Assembly (NCBI RefSeq): GCF_003865405.1
Contig: NZ_RQVQ01000031.1
Location: forward strand, 1 to 33,590
Source: Paenimyroides tangerinum
Lineage (GTDB): Bacteria > Bacteroidota > Bacteroidia > Flavobacteriales > Flavobacteriaceae
DNA length: 33,590 nt
Direction: 5' to 3'
Shown: positions 1 through 7,158 of the stretch, piece by piece
Layout of the letters: each line of letters begins with the position of its first letter
Numbering within the stretch: the first letter of the stretch is position 1
Program-made: the position numbers and the translations under genes
Notes under the pieces: model-generated
What the model was told of the DNA's origin: nothing
Databases searched by the model: none
The model's input: only the letters and a program-made list of their open reading frames with translations

Positions 1-29
1 AACTTAAATAATGTTTACAAAAATGTAGC

Positions 30-1310
30 TTAACTTATACTGAACTTTTTGTTTGCATATCCAATGTGACCACTTGCGTATTCCGTTGCTGTACGAACAT
101 CAACCAACTGAACATTTTTGACTTTCATTAATTGTTGAACCTCTTTAGCTGTAATAATATTAGAAGTTTTCAAACCATTTAATTCTTTTACATCAGAAAT
201 ATAACCATAAATGTTGTCCATTCCAATGCGTATCAATTTACGTTGTAAATTTTCGATTTGATCTTCATTGCCCACCAATACTATTTGATTGTTGTAATCT
301 ACCAAAGATCCTACAAACGTTGCAAATGATTTTCCACCTTCAATATGTAAACTACCTGGAATAAAGCCTTTCGCTACTTCCTCTTTTTTACGAGCATCAA
401 TCACCAACACATTATTTTTGATGGCATTCTCTAATTCAACAGTTGATAAATTTTGAATTTTTGGTATTTCAATCAATAAAGGTCGTACCGATTTATTCCA
501 TTGTTTCATTACCGCAAAATATTTAGGTGGTTCAGGCTGACCATCTAAAATAAATTTAGTAAACGCATCTTTATCATTCAAGTATTGAAAAGCAGGGCTT
601 GTTGCCATTTCTTGTTCCAATGTAGATTGAGGAATGTTGCTCAAACTTTTACCACAAAACGAACCAGCACCGTGACCAGGCCAAATCTCTGTGTTTTTAG
701 GTAATTTAATGAACTGATTCAATGATGTAAACAATTGATATGCTCCTTCAAATTGCGACCCTTTTTGACCGGCCGCTTTTTCTAATAAATCAGGACGACC
801 CACATCACCTACAAAAATAAAATCTCCTGTAATAGCTTTAGTTGGTGCCGTCTGATCTTTCGTGTTTTTTACTAAAAAAGTTAAGCTTTCTGGCGTATGT
901 CCGGGAGTGTGTATCACCTTTAGTTCAACATTTCCCAATTGTATAATTTGCTGGTCTTTTAATGGTTGATGATCAAAAGCATATTGCCAATCAGGTCCAC
1001 CTTCGTTAGATAGTAATAAATCCGCTTGAGTAGCTTTTGCTAATTCTGGTGCCCCACTTAAATAATCGGCATGAATATGTGTTTCAGTAACATATTTTAT
1101 CGTTAAACCATTTTCTTTTGCATATTCTAGATAGGTATCGATATCACGTTTTGGATCTATTATGATAGCTTCATTTTTATCATTCGCAATGATGTAACTC
1201 GCTTGTGATAAAGTTTCATCGTAAATTCTTTCAAAGGTCATTTTTTGTGAAAAACCTTGTACGTAGGTTACAAATGATAAGACAAATAAACTGCTTTTTA
1301 TAAATTTCAT
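30..1310 (-). CDS. Exported persulfide dioxygenase-like MBL-fold/rhodanese protein, short C-terminus
   Basis: Metallo-beta-lactamase-fold hydrolase of the ETHE1/persulfide dioxygenase type followed by rhodanese-like domains, the architecture of CstB-type enzymes that oxidise glutathione or low-molecular-weight persulfide to sulfite or thiosulfate. Counting from the chosen Met, the metal ligands are in THIHAD (His78, His80, Asp82), HTPGH (His138) and TGD (Asp163), and the family motif GDVGRPDLL is present. The start is set at 1310 because residues 1-22 then form a clean Sec signal peptide (MKFIKSSLFVLSFVTYVQGF), so the enzyme should act in the periplasm; an upstream in-frame start exists but would bury the signal. 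The first rhodanese-like domain lacks a catalytic Cys. The second starts normally (DVRTATEYASGHIG) and then ends about 60 residues early, so no active-site loop is left. It is transcribed alone from its own operator at 1370-1385. Family call is firm; activity of the truncated rhodanese part is doubtful. Confidence 0.85.
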   Translation of the reverse strand: MKFIKSSLFVLSFVTYVQGFSQKMTFERIYDETLSQASYIIANDKNEAIIIDPKRDIDTYLEYAKENGLTIKYVTETHIHADYLSGAPELAKATQADLLLSNEGGPDWQYAFDHQPLKDQQIIQLGNVELKVIHTPGHTPESLTFLVKNTKDQTAPTKAITGDFIFVGDVGRPDLLEKAAGQKGSQFEGAYQLFTSLNQFIKLPKNTEIWPGHGAGSFCGKSLSNIPQSTLEQEMATSPAFQYLNDKDAFTKFILDGQPEPPKYFAVMKQWNKSVRPLLIEIPKIQNLSTVELENAIKNNVLVIDARKKEEVAKGFIPGSLHIEGGKSFATFVGSLVDYNNQIVLVGNEDQIENLQRKLIRIGMDNIYGYISDVKELNGLKTSNIITAKEVQQLMKVKNVQLVDVRTATEYASGHIGYANKKFSIS

Positions 1311-1369
1311 GATCATATAACTATATTTGAGTAATGTTTTTAAAAATAGAAAGTAGTTTTGTATTCTTT

Positions 1370-1385
1370 TGTAACAAATGTTACA
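1370..1385 (-). promoter_or_regulatory. Crp/Fnr-type operator, copy 1
   Basis: TGTAACAAATGTTACA, a palindrome with arms TGTAAC/GTTACA and a 4-bp centre. It is centred about 67 bp upstream of the exported persulfide dioxygenase start (1310). The same arms recur at 4572, 5429 (with one outer base changed) and 7143, each time before a transcription unit of the sulfur cluster. A Crp/Fnr-family regulator is encoded in the cluster; binding is inferred. Confidence 0.75.
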
Positions 1386-1420
1386 AAAGAAAAGCATTGT
1401 TTATACAATGCCTTTTCTTT
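1385..1420 (-). terminator. Intrinsic terminator after thioredoxin gene
   Basis: A 15-16 bp stem with a single bulge (arms 1386-1400 and 1405-1420, loop TTAT) lies directly after the thioredoxin stop codon. Read on the minus strand it ends in TTTTCTTTT. It separates the six-gene operon from the downstream exported dioxygenase, whose operator begins at once. Confidence 0.75.
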
Positions 1421-1712
1421 ATAAATTTTCTTTTAGTAAACGTTCCAACTCATTCGCAGGAAAAACACCTGCTTGGCGCCAACGAATTTGTCCATTTTTG
1501 AAAATGATTAATGTAGGCACGCTTCTTACTTGGTACTGAGCGGCTACCGATTGGTTTTGATCGACATCGATTTTGATTACCGATACTTGATCACCTAAGT
1601 GTTGTTTTACTTCTTCTAAAATAGGAGCTTGCATTTTACAAGGTCCACACCAAGTAGCAAAAAAGTCTACTAAAACAGGTTTATCTTGATTAATGATTTC
1701 TTCAAATGTCAT
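1419..1712 (-). CDS. trxA: Thioredoxin
   Basis: 97-residue thioredoxin with the WCGPC active site (Cys22, Cys25), the FFATWCGPCK context and the cis-proline motif SVPT (Pro66). There is no signal peptide, so it is cytoplasmic. It is the last gene of the operon that begins with the persulfide dioxygenase at 4516, 2 bp after the DUF6132 gene, and an intrinsic terminator follows its stop. In this setting its likely job is to reduce protein persulfides or disulfides formed on the rhodaneses and the dioxygenase; that role is inferred from the neighbourhood. The protein is slightly shorter than the usual 105-110 residues because it lacks the extra N-terminal strand. Confidence 0.93.
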   Translation of the reverse strand: MTFEEIINQDKPVLVDFFATWCGPCKMQAPILEEVKQHLGDQVSVIKIDVDQNQSVAAQYQVRSVPTLIIFKNGQIRWRQAGVFPANELERLLKENL

Positions 1713-1714
1713 AT

Positions 1715-1909
1715 CTATTTTTCTTTTTTAAATAATGAAAATACCAACCCTCCCATCATACCACCGTACAATGTACTGTTTCTTGGGTTTGATGTAATAG
1801 CACATGTGCCAGAATTGCATCCCACATAATGCCAATACAAATACCCTACTATAAGACCTACAGCAACACCTATAATGGTTATGATATGTTTTTGAAAGAA
1901 TGTTTTCAT
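1715..1909 (-). CDS. DUF6132-like small membrane protein
   Basis: 64-residue protein with an N-terminal transmembrane helix (residues 8-28), a short loop holding GCNSGTCAITSNP (Cys31 and Cys36) and a second hydrophobic segment (about 47-60). The GCxSGTCxITSNPxNS signature is what I recognise as DUF6132, a family of unknown function common in Bacteroidota. Its start overlaps the stop of the preceding small membrane gene by 4 bp and thioredoxin follows 2 bp later, so it is translationally coupled inside the sulfur operon. Two cysteines at the membrane surface would suit sulfane-sulfur relay or redox sensing, but that is a guess. Confidence 0.8.
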   Translation of the reverse strand: MKTFFQKHIITIIGVAVGLIVGYLYWHYVGCNSGTCAITSNPRNSTLYGGMMGGLVFSLFKKEK

Positions 1910-2136
1910 TTGATTTCTGTAAATGTTGTTTCTCTATTATTTTTTGATTGATTACGTGGTACAGAACACCCGTTGGTACCACAACAACCTATATTGAACA
2001 AAGGCATAAGTGCTAGTAACAAACCTATTCCAACAAACAACCACTGCTGTAAATCAATTCCTTGATAAATGATTGCAATGGCCATAGCCAATCTTAGCAA
2101 ACGCATCAAATTCCATGATTGAATCCACTGTTTCAT
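1906..2136 (-). CDS. Small Cys-containing membrane protein (DUF2892-like)
   Basis: 76 residues from the chosen start (MKQWIQSWNLMRLLRL...). An amphipathic or basic N-terminus is followed by hydrophobic segments around residues 15-30 and 33-48, then NIGCCGTNGCSVP with three cysteines, then a polar tail. The layout resembles DUF2892/YgaP-type membrane modules, which often accompany rhodaneses, but similarity is only at the level of layout and of the Cys after the hairpin. The longer frame upstream of 2136 runs back into the methyltransferase gene and is not credible as coding. It sits between the methyltransferase (4-bp gap) and the DUF6132 gene (4-bp overlap). Function unknown. Confidence 0.7.
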   Translation of the reverse strand: MKQWIQSWNLMRLLRLAMAIAIIYQGIDLQQWLFVGIGLLLALMPLFNIGCCGTNGCSVPRNQSKNNRETTFTEIK

Positions 2137-2140
2137 TGTT

Positions 2141-2770
2141 TTATTTTTTAATAAAATGAATAAATACTTCACTTCCTTGTCGTGGTGGGATGCTGTTGTA
2201 ACAAGCTTCCATGGTTTTGATATCGAAAAGGTTTTCAAAAATAGGACGATATTCACAAGGGCAACCTCCAAATGGTGGAAATGGATTATTGAACTGTTTG
2301 TCGAATAAAACTCCTACAATTCGTCCGTTTTCCTTTAAAATGTCGTGCATTTTTGCGGCATATTCCTTTCTTCTGAACGGAGGAATCGCACTAAAAAATG
2401 TTTGCTCTATGACCAAATCATAACCACCTTTATGTTCGAAGAAATCTTCTAACAAGATGGTGATGTTGGGATTGTTTTCAAACTTTTGTTTTAAATTCTC
2501 AACAGCCTTTGGTGCAATATCAATTAAGGTAATATTGGTGAATCCTTGCTTTACTAAATATTCTGCCTCGTAAGCGTTTCCGCATCCAGGAATCAGAATC
2601 GCTGTATTTTTATCAACAATTTCGTCTATGTATTTTGTTATTGCAGGAGTAGGATATCCTATATCCCAACCCGTTTCTTGTTTTTCCCAACGTGTATCCC
2701 AATACTTTTGATCCATAGGAACATCACATTGCGTAATACAACATGCTTCTGTTTTATTTTCCTGCTCCAT
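2141..2770 (-). CDS. TPMT-family SAM-dependent methyltransferase
   Basis: Class I methyltransferase of the thiopurine S-methyltransferase/thiol methyltransferase group. Signatures are WDIGYPTPAI near residue 35, the SAM-binding loop LIPGCGNAYEAEYL (about 58-72), the acidic residue in LIDIAP and the downstream IEQTFFSAIPP segment. Family members methylate thiols, thiopurines, sulfide, selenide or tellurite; here, beside persulfide dioxygenase and rhodanese, H2S or a small thiol is the likely acceptor (inference). The start at 2770 overlaps the rhodanese gene by 17 bp and adds an 18-residue leader with three cysteines (Cys10, Cys11, Cys15). A Met at 2716 (MDQKYWDTRWE) is the more usual family start and is a real alternative. 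Confidence 0.85.
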   Translation of the reverse strand: MEQENKTEACCITQCDVPMDQKYWDTRWEKQETGWDIGYPTPAITKYIDEIVDKNTAILIPGCGNAYEAEYLVKQGFTNITLIDIAPKAVENLKQKFENNPNITILLEDFFEHKGGYDLVIEQTFFSAIPPFRRKEYAAKMHDILKENGRIVGVLFDKQFNNPFPPFGGCPCEYRPIFENLFDIKTMEACYNSIPPRQGSEVFIHFIKK

Positions 2771-3128
2771 CTTTAATTGTATTTATTTGTTGCCAAGTTC
2801 CACCATTTACAACATTGGTAAAACCATTCTGTTCTAAAATAGCTTTGGCTTGACCACTCCTGTTTCCACTTCTGCAAAATACCACAATATTTTCGTGATT
2901 TTTGAATTTTGTTAATTGATTTTGCACTTGGTCCAAAGGTATATTTACCGAACCAGGTACGTTTCCTTCTGCATATTCAGCGGGTGTTCTGACATCTACT
3001 AAATAGGCGTTATTAATGATACTTTTTAACTCTTCGTCGTTGTTCTCTGAGAACATATTTTTTAGTAATCCAAACATAATAATGATAATTAAACCTGAAA
3101 AAATTATTTTAAAACTTTGCTTTGACAT
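2754..3128 (-). CDS. Membrane-anchored single-domain rhodanese
   Basis: 124 residues: one N-terminal transmembrane anchor (about 7-22) followed by a rhodanese domain with VDVRTPAEYAEGNVPGSVNIP and the active-site loop CRSGNRS (Cys85). Rhodaneses transfer sulfane sulfur from thiosulfate or persulfides to acceptors such as cyanide, thioredoxin or GSH; the six-residue active loop fits a sulfurtransferase rather than a phosphatase. The anchor suggests that the domain faces the periplasm or stays tethered at the membrane. It overlaps the dioxygenase gene by 25 bp and the methyltransferase gene by 17 bp, so expression of the three is tightly linked. Confidence 0.9.
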   Translation of the reverse strand: MSKQSFKIIFSGLIIIIMFGLLKNMFSENNDEELKSIINNAYLVDVRTPAEYAEGNVPGSVNIPLDQVQNQLTKFKNHENIVVFCRSGNRSGQAKAILEQNGFTNVVNGGTWQQINTIKDGAGK

Positions 3129-4516
3129 ACGAAATCAGTTTTAGGGATTTGAGTTTCAGCTATGGCTTTGAAGCCTCCTTCAATTTCGATAAAATTTCTA
3201 TACCCACGCGCTTGAAGAATACTTGCAGCAATCATACTTCTATAGCCTCCTGCACAATGTAAATAGAACGGTTGTTTTGGATCGATATCGTTGATCCAAT
3301 CGTTGATATAAGCCAAAGGTTTGCTGTAGGCATCTTCTACGTGTTCTGCTGCATATTCAGATTCCTTACGAACATCAACAACCATTACTTCTTTACCTTC
3401 GATTTGAGATGCAAATTCACTTGCTGTGATTCGGTGAACCGTATCGATTTCTTTTTCAGCGTCTATCCAAGAAGAGAATCCACCTTTCAAATGACCTAAA
3501 ACGTTATCAAATCCCACACGACTTAAACGCGTTACTGTTTCCTCTTCCATACCAACGTCTGTTACCAATAATATCGGTTGATTCACATCTACAATCATAG
3601 CACCCACCCAAGGTGCAAAATCTCCGTTGATGCCAATATTAATGGATTGAGGAATGAATCCTTTAGCAAAATCTCCATTGGCACGAGTATCTAAAATTAA
3701 AGCACCTGATTGTTCAGCTACATTTTCAAAATCTGCTACAGTTAAAACCGTCATTCCTTGAGATAATACCTTTTCAAAACTTTCGTATCCTTTTTTATTC
3801 ATCATTACGTTCATTCCAAAATACGCTGGAGGTGGTAATAAACCATCGGTAACGGCTTCAATAAACGCTTCTTTAGAAGGTTGATTTAGGGCATAATTCA
3901 TTTTCTTTTGATTACCTAAAGTATCAACCGTTTCTTTCATCATATTTTTACCACAAGCCGAACCTGCACCGTGTGCCGGATAAACAGTAATATCGTCTGC
4001 TAACGGAAGAATCTTGTTGTATAAACTATCGTAAAGCATTCCCGCCAATTCTTCTTGCGTCATACTAGCTGCTTTTTGAGCCAAGTCAGGTCGACCTACA
4101 TCTCCTAAGAATAAAGTATCACCACTGAAGATTGCAGATTCTTTTCCGTTCTCGTCTATTAATAAATAAGTTGTACTTTCTAAGGTATGACCCGGTGTGT
4201 GTAACACTTTAATTTTAATATTTCCGATTTCAAAAATTTGATTATCCTCCGCTATAATTGCTTCGAATTCAGGCTGAGCGGTTGGTCCGTAAACAATTGG
4301 AGCATTCGTTTTTTGACTTAAATCTAAATGTCCACTTACAAAATCGGCATGAAAGTGCGTTTCGAAAATGTATTTTAAAGTCACGCCATCTTTTGTTAAA
4401 CGATCGATGTATGGTTGTGTTTCACGAAGTGGATCGATGATTAATGCTTCTCCATTACTCTCTATATAATAAGCACCTTGAGCTAAACATCCTGTATATA
4501 TTTGTTCTATTTTCAT
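3104..4516 (-). CDS. Persulfide dioxygenase-rhodanese fusion (CstB-like)
   Basis: 470 residues without a signal peptide, so cytoplasmic. The N-terminal MBL fold has THFHADFVSGH (His54, His56, Asp58), HTPGH (His110), SGDTLFLGDVGRPDL (Asp133) and PAHGAGSACGK (His182). A rhodanese-like domain without Cys follows (about 265-355), then a complete rhodanese (about 365-455) with HCAGGYRS (Cys421). This MBL-pseudorhodanese-rhodanese order is that of staphylococcal CstB, which turns persulfides into thiosulfate. It is first gene of the six-gene operon, under the operator at 4572-4587. It is the complete paralogue of the exported enzyme at 30-1310. Confidence 0.92.
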   Translation of the reverse strand: MKIEQIYTGCLAQGAYYIESNGEALIIDPLRETQPYIDRLTKDGVTLKYIFETHFHADFVSGHLDLSQKTNAPIVYGPTAQPEFEAIIAEDNQIFEIGNIKIKVLHTPGHTLESTTYLLIDENGKESAIFSGDTLFLGDVGRPDLAQKAASMTQEELAGMLYDSLYNKILPLADDITVYPAHGAGSACGKNMMKETVDTLGNQKKMNYALNQPSKEAFIEAVTDGLLPPPAYFGMNVMMNKKGYESFEKVLSQGMTVLTVADFENVAEQSGALILDTRANGDFAKGFIPQSINIGINGDFAPWVGAMIVDVNQPILLVTDVGMEEETVTRLSRVGFDNVLGHLKGGFSSWIDAEKEIDTVHRITASEFASQIEGKEVMVVDVRKESEYAAEHVEDAYSKPLAYINDWINDIDPKQPFYLHCAGGYRSMIAASILQARGYRNFIEIEGGFKAIAETQIPKTDFVCQSKVLK

Positions 4517-4571
4517 TTTATATATTTTTTAATTTATTACTGTAAATTTCGTGCTTTTGTTTTAATTCTGT

Positions 4572-4587
4572 TGTAACATTTGTTACA
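4572..4587 (-). promoter_or_regulatory. Crp/Fnr-type operator, copy 2
   Basis: TGTAACATTTGTTACA (plus-strand reading), arms identical to copy 1. It lies in the 75-bp gap between the TauE/SafE gene and the dioxygenase operon, centred about 64 bp before the start at 4516. Confidence 0.75.
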
Positions 4588-4591
4588 ATAA

Positions 4592-5380
4592 CTATTTTAT
4601 TAACAGTTCTTTAATTAATATGATACATCCCATAATCATCACAAAATATCCAAAAATGGGTTTTAATTGTTTGGCATCTAATTTTTTGTTCAATTGAACT
4701 CCGAAGTACATTCCAACCAAGGCGATAGCTAAAATTTTTATTAAAAAGGAAAAGTTTAAAGATGAGATATCGTGTGATCCTAAAAATCCAATAAATGATT
4801 TAACCCCAATAATAAATAGTGAATTGGCTACGGCTTGTTTTACACTCATTTTTCCAAAAATCATTAATATAGGTACTATAATAAATCCACCACCAGCACC
4901 AACAATACCTGTTATTAAACCTTCTAATAATCCTGCAACCATTAAGGCTATATGATTATATGGACAATCGATACAATCAGGATTATTTTTCTTTTGTTTA
5001 ATCATAAAAAAACCAGAAGTCAGCATTAATAAAGAAAAGAATAACATCATAAAAGTGTTTTTCTCGATCTCAAATCCCAAAAACTTGAAGTAGGGTGGGA
5101 TTGATGGAAGAACAAAAGAACGTATTGTATATAAGGCTATCATTGAAGGAATACCAAATTGAAGTATTTTTGTGTAAGACAACTTCTTTTGTACCACATG
5201 AGGTGTTGCCGCAATTAAACTTGTAATACTAACTAGAGCTAAAGAATATGTCGTAGATAACGTGGCAGGAATTGCAAATAGATACACTAAAACAGGTACG
5301 GTAAGAATGCTTCCACCTCCACCAAATAAACCAACCAGTAAACCGATGACAACAGTTAATATAAAACCTATGATTTCCAT
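4592..5380 (-). CDS. TauE/SafE family sulfite/sulfonate exporter
   Basis: 262-residue integral membrane protein with about eight hydrophobic segments and the two-fold repeat typical of TauE/SafE permeases: GLFGGGGSILTVPVLVYLF near the N-terminus and GIVGAGGGFIIVPILMIFG in the second half. A cytosolic loop carries CIDCPYNH. Family members move sulfite, sulfoacetate or related organosulfur anions across the inner membrane. Placed beside persulfide dioxygenases, whose product is sulfite, export of sulfite is the natural inference. It is a single-gene unit with its own copy of the shared operator. Confidence 0.88.
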   Translation of the reverse strand: MEIIGFILTVVIGLLVGLFGGGGSILTVPVLVYLFAIPATLSTTYSLALVSITSLIAATPHVVQKKLSYTKILQFGIPSMIALYTIRSFVLPSIPPYFKFLGFEIEKNTFMMLFFSLLMLTSGFFMIKQKKNNPDCIDCPYNHIALMVAGLLEGLITGIVGAGGGFIIVPILMIFGKMSVKQAVANSLFIIGVKSFIGFLGSHDISSLNFSFLIKILAIALVGMYFGVQLNKKLDAKQLKPIFGYFVMIMGCIILIKELLIK

Positions 5381-5428
5381 TGTTTTTAATTTTATACTAC
5401 AAAGGTCTATCTATATTAATAAGTAGAG

Positions 5429-5444
5429 CGTAACATTTGTTACA
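5429..5444 (-). promoter_or_regulatory. Crp/Fnr-type operator, copy 3
   Basis: CGTAACATTTGTTACA; the inner arms GTAAC/GTTAC are intact and only the outer base pair is lost. It is centred about 57 bp upstream of the TauE/SafE start (5380), the same spacing as copy 4. Confidence 0.72.
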
Positions 5445-5456
5445 GATCGATGCAGC

Positions 5457-5489
5457 AAAAAAAAGATGTTTCTACTGAAACATCTTTTA
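5457..5489 (-). terminator. Intrinsic terminator after Crp/Fnr gene
   Basis: Perfect 12-bp stem (arms 5461-5472 and 5477-5488, loop TACT) overlapping the stop codon of the Crp/Fnr gene. On the minus strand it runs straight into an uninterrupted run of T. Confidence 0.85.
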
Positions 5490-6119
5490 TAAAATCGTAA
5501 TGCTGTTACGTTGTTGCTTAATAAAACCTTCATTTTCTAATGCTTTTATCAATCGAGAAATTACCACACGAGAGGTATTCATTTCATAAGCAATTTCTGC
5601 ATGTGTTTTATTTACTGTTCGTGTTTTATTAACACTAGCAACTTCTATTAAATAATTTTTTAATCGACCTTTTGAATCATTAAAAGCTAAATTATCTATA
5701 GAACGCATCATTTCGTCTAAACGATCTTGATAACTATTAAAAACAAAAGCGCGCCAAGTTGCATATTTGGCTAACCATTCATCCATTTTTTGAACCGGAA
5801 TCATCAACATTTCACCATCGGTTTCTGCCGTTGCACGGATGTTACTTGTTTTTGTCCCCAAGCAACAGGTCATAGTCATGGCACAAGTATCACCTTTTTC
5901 TAAATAGTACAATAAAAGCTCTCCATCATTATCATCATCACGCATAATTCGTATCGCACCATGCAAAAGCAAGGGCATATGTGAGATAGTTTGATTTAAA
6001 TCTATTAAGATTTCATTTTCCTCAAAGGAACGAATTTGCCCAATTTGAACCATTTCATCTATTAATTCTTCTTCAAAAAGCGAACTAAAATAACTTTCTA
6101 ATAAACTTTTATTTATCAT
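5487..6119 (-). CDS. Crp/Fnr-family transcriptional regulator with Cys cluster
   Basis: 210 residues: an N-terminal cyclic-nucleotide-binding-type beta-barrel (about 15-115), a dimerisation helix (about 115-145) and a C-terminal winged HTH (about 170-205; recognition region NTSRVVISRLIKALENEGF). The barrel loop reads DTCAMTMTCCLGTK, placing Cys79, Cys85 and Cys86 where Crp keeps its cAMP-binding phosphate cassette. The cAMP contacts are not conserved, and the four-Cys N-terminal motif of Fnr is absent, so an Fe-S cluster of the Fnr kind is unlikely. A thiol switch sensing persulfide or redox state is plausible. It is the last gene of the yeeE-yeeE-crp operon behind operator copy 4, so it would be autoregulated. 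Confidence 0.9.
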   Translation of the reverse strand: MINKSLLESYFSSLFEEELIDEMVQIGQIRSFEENEILIDLNQTISHMPLLLHGAIRIMRDDDNDGELLLYYLEKGDTCAMTMTCCLGTKTSNIRATAETDGEMLMIPVQKMDEWLAKYATWRAFVFNSYQDRLDEMMRSIDNLAFNDSKGRLKNYLIEVASVNKTRTVNKTHAEIAYEMNTSRVVISRLIKALENEGFIKQQRNSITIL

Positions 6120-6129
6120 ATTTATTTTA

Positions 6130-6543
6130 TTAATGAGGTAGATAATCTTTTAATATTCCGTACAACCATGTACCTGTTAATGCTGCTAAAATTACAATAA
6201 TTATAGAATAAGTTCCTGCACCTAAAAGTACAAAGATAGGACCAGGACAAGCACCAATTAAAGCCCATCCTAAACCAAAAGAAATACCACCGAATAAATA
6301 GCGACTAATTGATTTATCTTTAGATTTAATAACAATTGGATTACCATCAAGGTCTTTGGCACTCTTTCTCTTAATAAATTGTATTCCAATCAATCCAATA
6401 ACTAATGCTGAACCAATAAATCCAAACATATGAAAAGATTGAAATTGAAACATTTCTACTATTCTAAACCATGAGGCTGTTTCTGCCTTATACATAGTGA
6501 TTCCAAAAATCACTCCTAACACAATATATAAAATACTTCTCAT
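6130..6543 (-). CDS. YeeE/YedE half-transporter, second subunit (DUF6691-like)
   Basis: 137-residue membrane protein with four hydrophobic segments and the motif GWALIGACPGP (Cys99), matching the C-terminal repeat of YeeE/YedE (TsuA-type) thiosulfate transporters, in which conserved Cys residues in the pore relay thiosulfate or sulfane sulfur. Many bacteria split the transporter into two short genes as here. The start follows the partner's stop by 2 bp and the Crp/Fnr gene begins 10 bp after its stop, so the three are one operon. Confidence 0.88.
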   Translation of the reverse strand: MRSILYIVLGVIFGITMYKAETASWFRIVEMFQFQSFHMFGFIGSALVIGLIGIQFIKRKSAKDLDGNPIVIKSKDKSISRYLFGGISFGLGWALIGACPGPIFVLLGAGTYSIIIVILAALTGTWLYGILKDYLPH

Positions 6544-6545
6544 TT

Positions 6546-7094
6546 TTAAAAAATTATTGGTAATAATAAATGAACCATGATTAATCCTCCGATAAAGAAA
6601 CCGATAACAGCAATTAATGAAGGTAACTGTAAATCACTTAAACCTGAAATAGCATGTCCTGAAGTACATCCGCCAGCATATCTACTTCCAAATCCAATAA
6701 GTAATCCTCCAATGATTAAAACAGCTAATGAATTTGCATTCAAAGTTTCAAATATTTCTGTAGGACCATAACTTTTTCCAACACTATTAAATCCAAGGTT
6801 TTGCAAATACTCAGTTGTATATGCAGATATTTCAGGAATTTGATTGTTTGACAATACGTTTGCTGCTAAATAGCCACCAAGCACAGCACCAACTAAAAAA
6901 AGTAGATTCCACTTTTGAGCTCTCCAATTAAAATCGAAAAACGAGCATCTTTTTCCAGCACCCATTGCAGAACAGATAGTTCTAAAATTCGAGGAAAACC
7001 CAAAACTTTTACCTAAATAAATCAAAGCAATCATTGTAAATGCAATAATAGGACCTCCTACATACCAAGGCCATGTTCCAAATATCCAATCCAT
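6546..7094 (-). CDS. YeeE/YedE half-transporter, first subunit
   Basis: 182 residues from the chosen start (MDWIFGTWPWYVGG, the usual beginning of this family). It has several transmembrane segments and the pore motif GSRYAGGCTSGHAISGLS, the N-terminal-repeat signature of YeeE/YedE sulfur transporters; an extra loop carries TICSAMGAGKRCSFF. It should pair with the product of 6130-6543 to import thiosulfate or a related sulfur species. An upstream Met at 7127 is in frame, but starting there would put the operator only 24 bp away, whereas 7094 gives 57 bp, equal to copy 3; this supports the shorter form. Confidence 0.88.
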   Translation of the reverse strand: MDWIFGTWPWYVGGPIIAFTMIALIYLGKSFGFSSNFRTICSAMGAGKRCSFFDFNWRAQKWNLLFLVGAVLGGYLAANVLSNNQIPEISAYTTEYLQNLGFNSVGKSYGPTEIFETLNANSLAVLIIGGLLIGFGSRYAGGCTSGHAISGLSDLQLPSLIAVIGFFIGGLIMVHLLLPIIF

Positions 7095-7142
7095 AGTTTT
7101 AATTTTTATTTTGCGAATTTCAAACATTATTTACTACTATTC

Positions 7143-7158
7143 AGTAACATTTGTTACA
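7143..7158 (-). promoter_or_regulatory. Crp/Fnr-type operator, copy 4
   Basis: AGTAACATTTGTTACA, with inner arms GTAAC/GTTAC intact. It is centred 57 bp before the YeeE start at 7094. It would place the operon that encodes the regulator itself under its own control. Confidence 0.72.
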
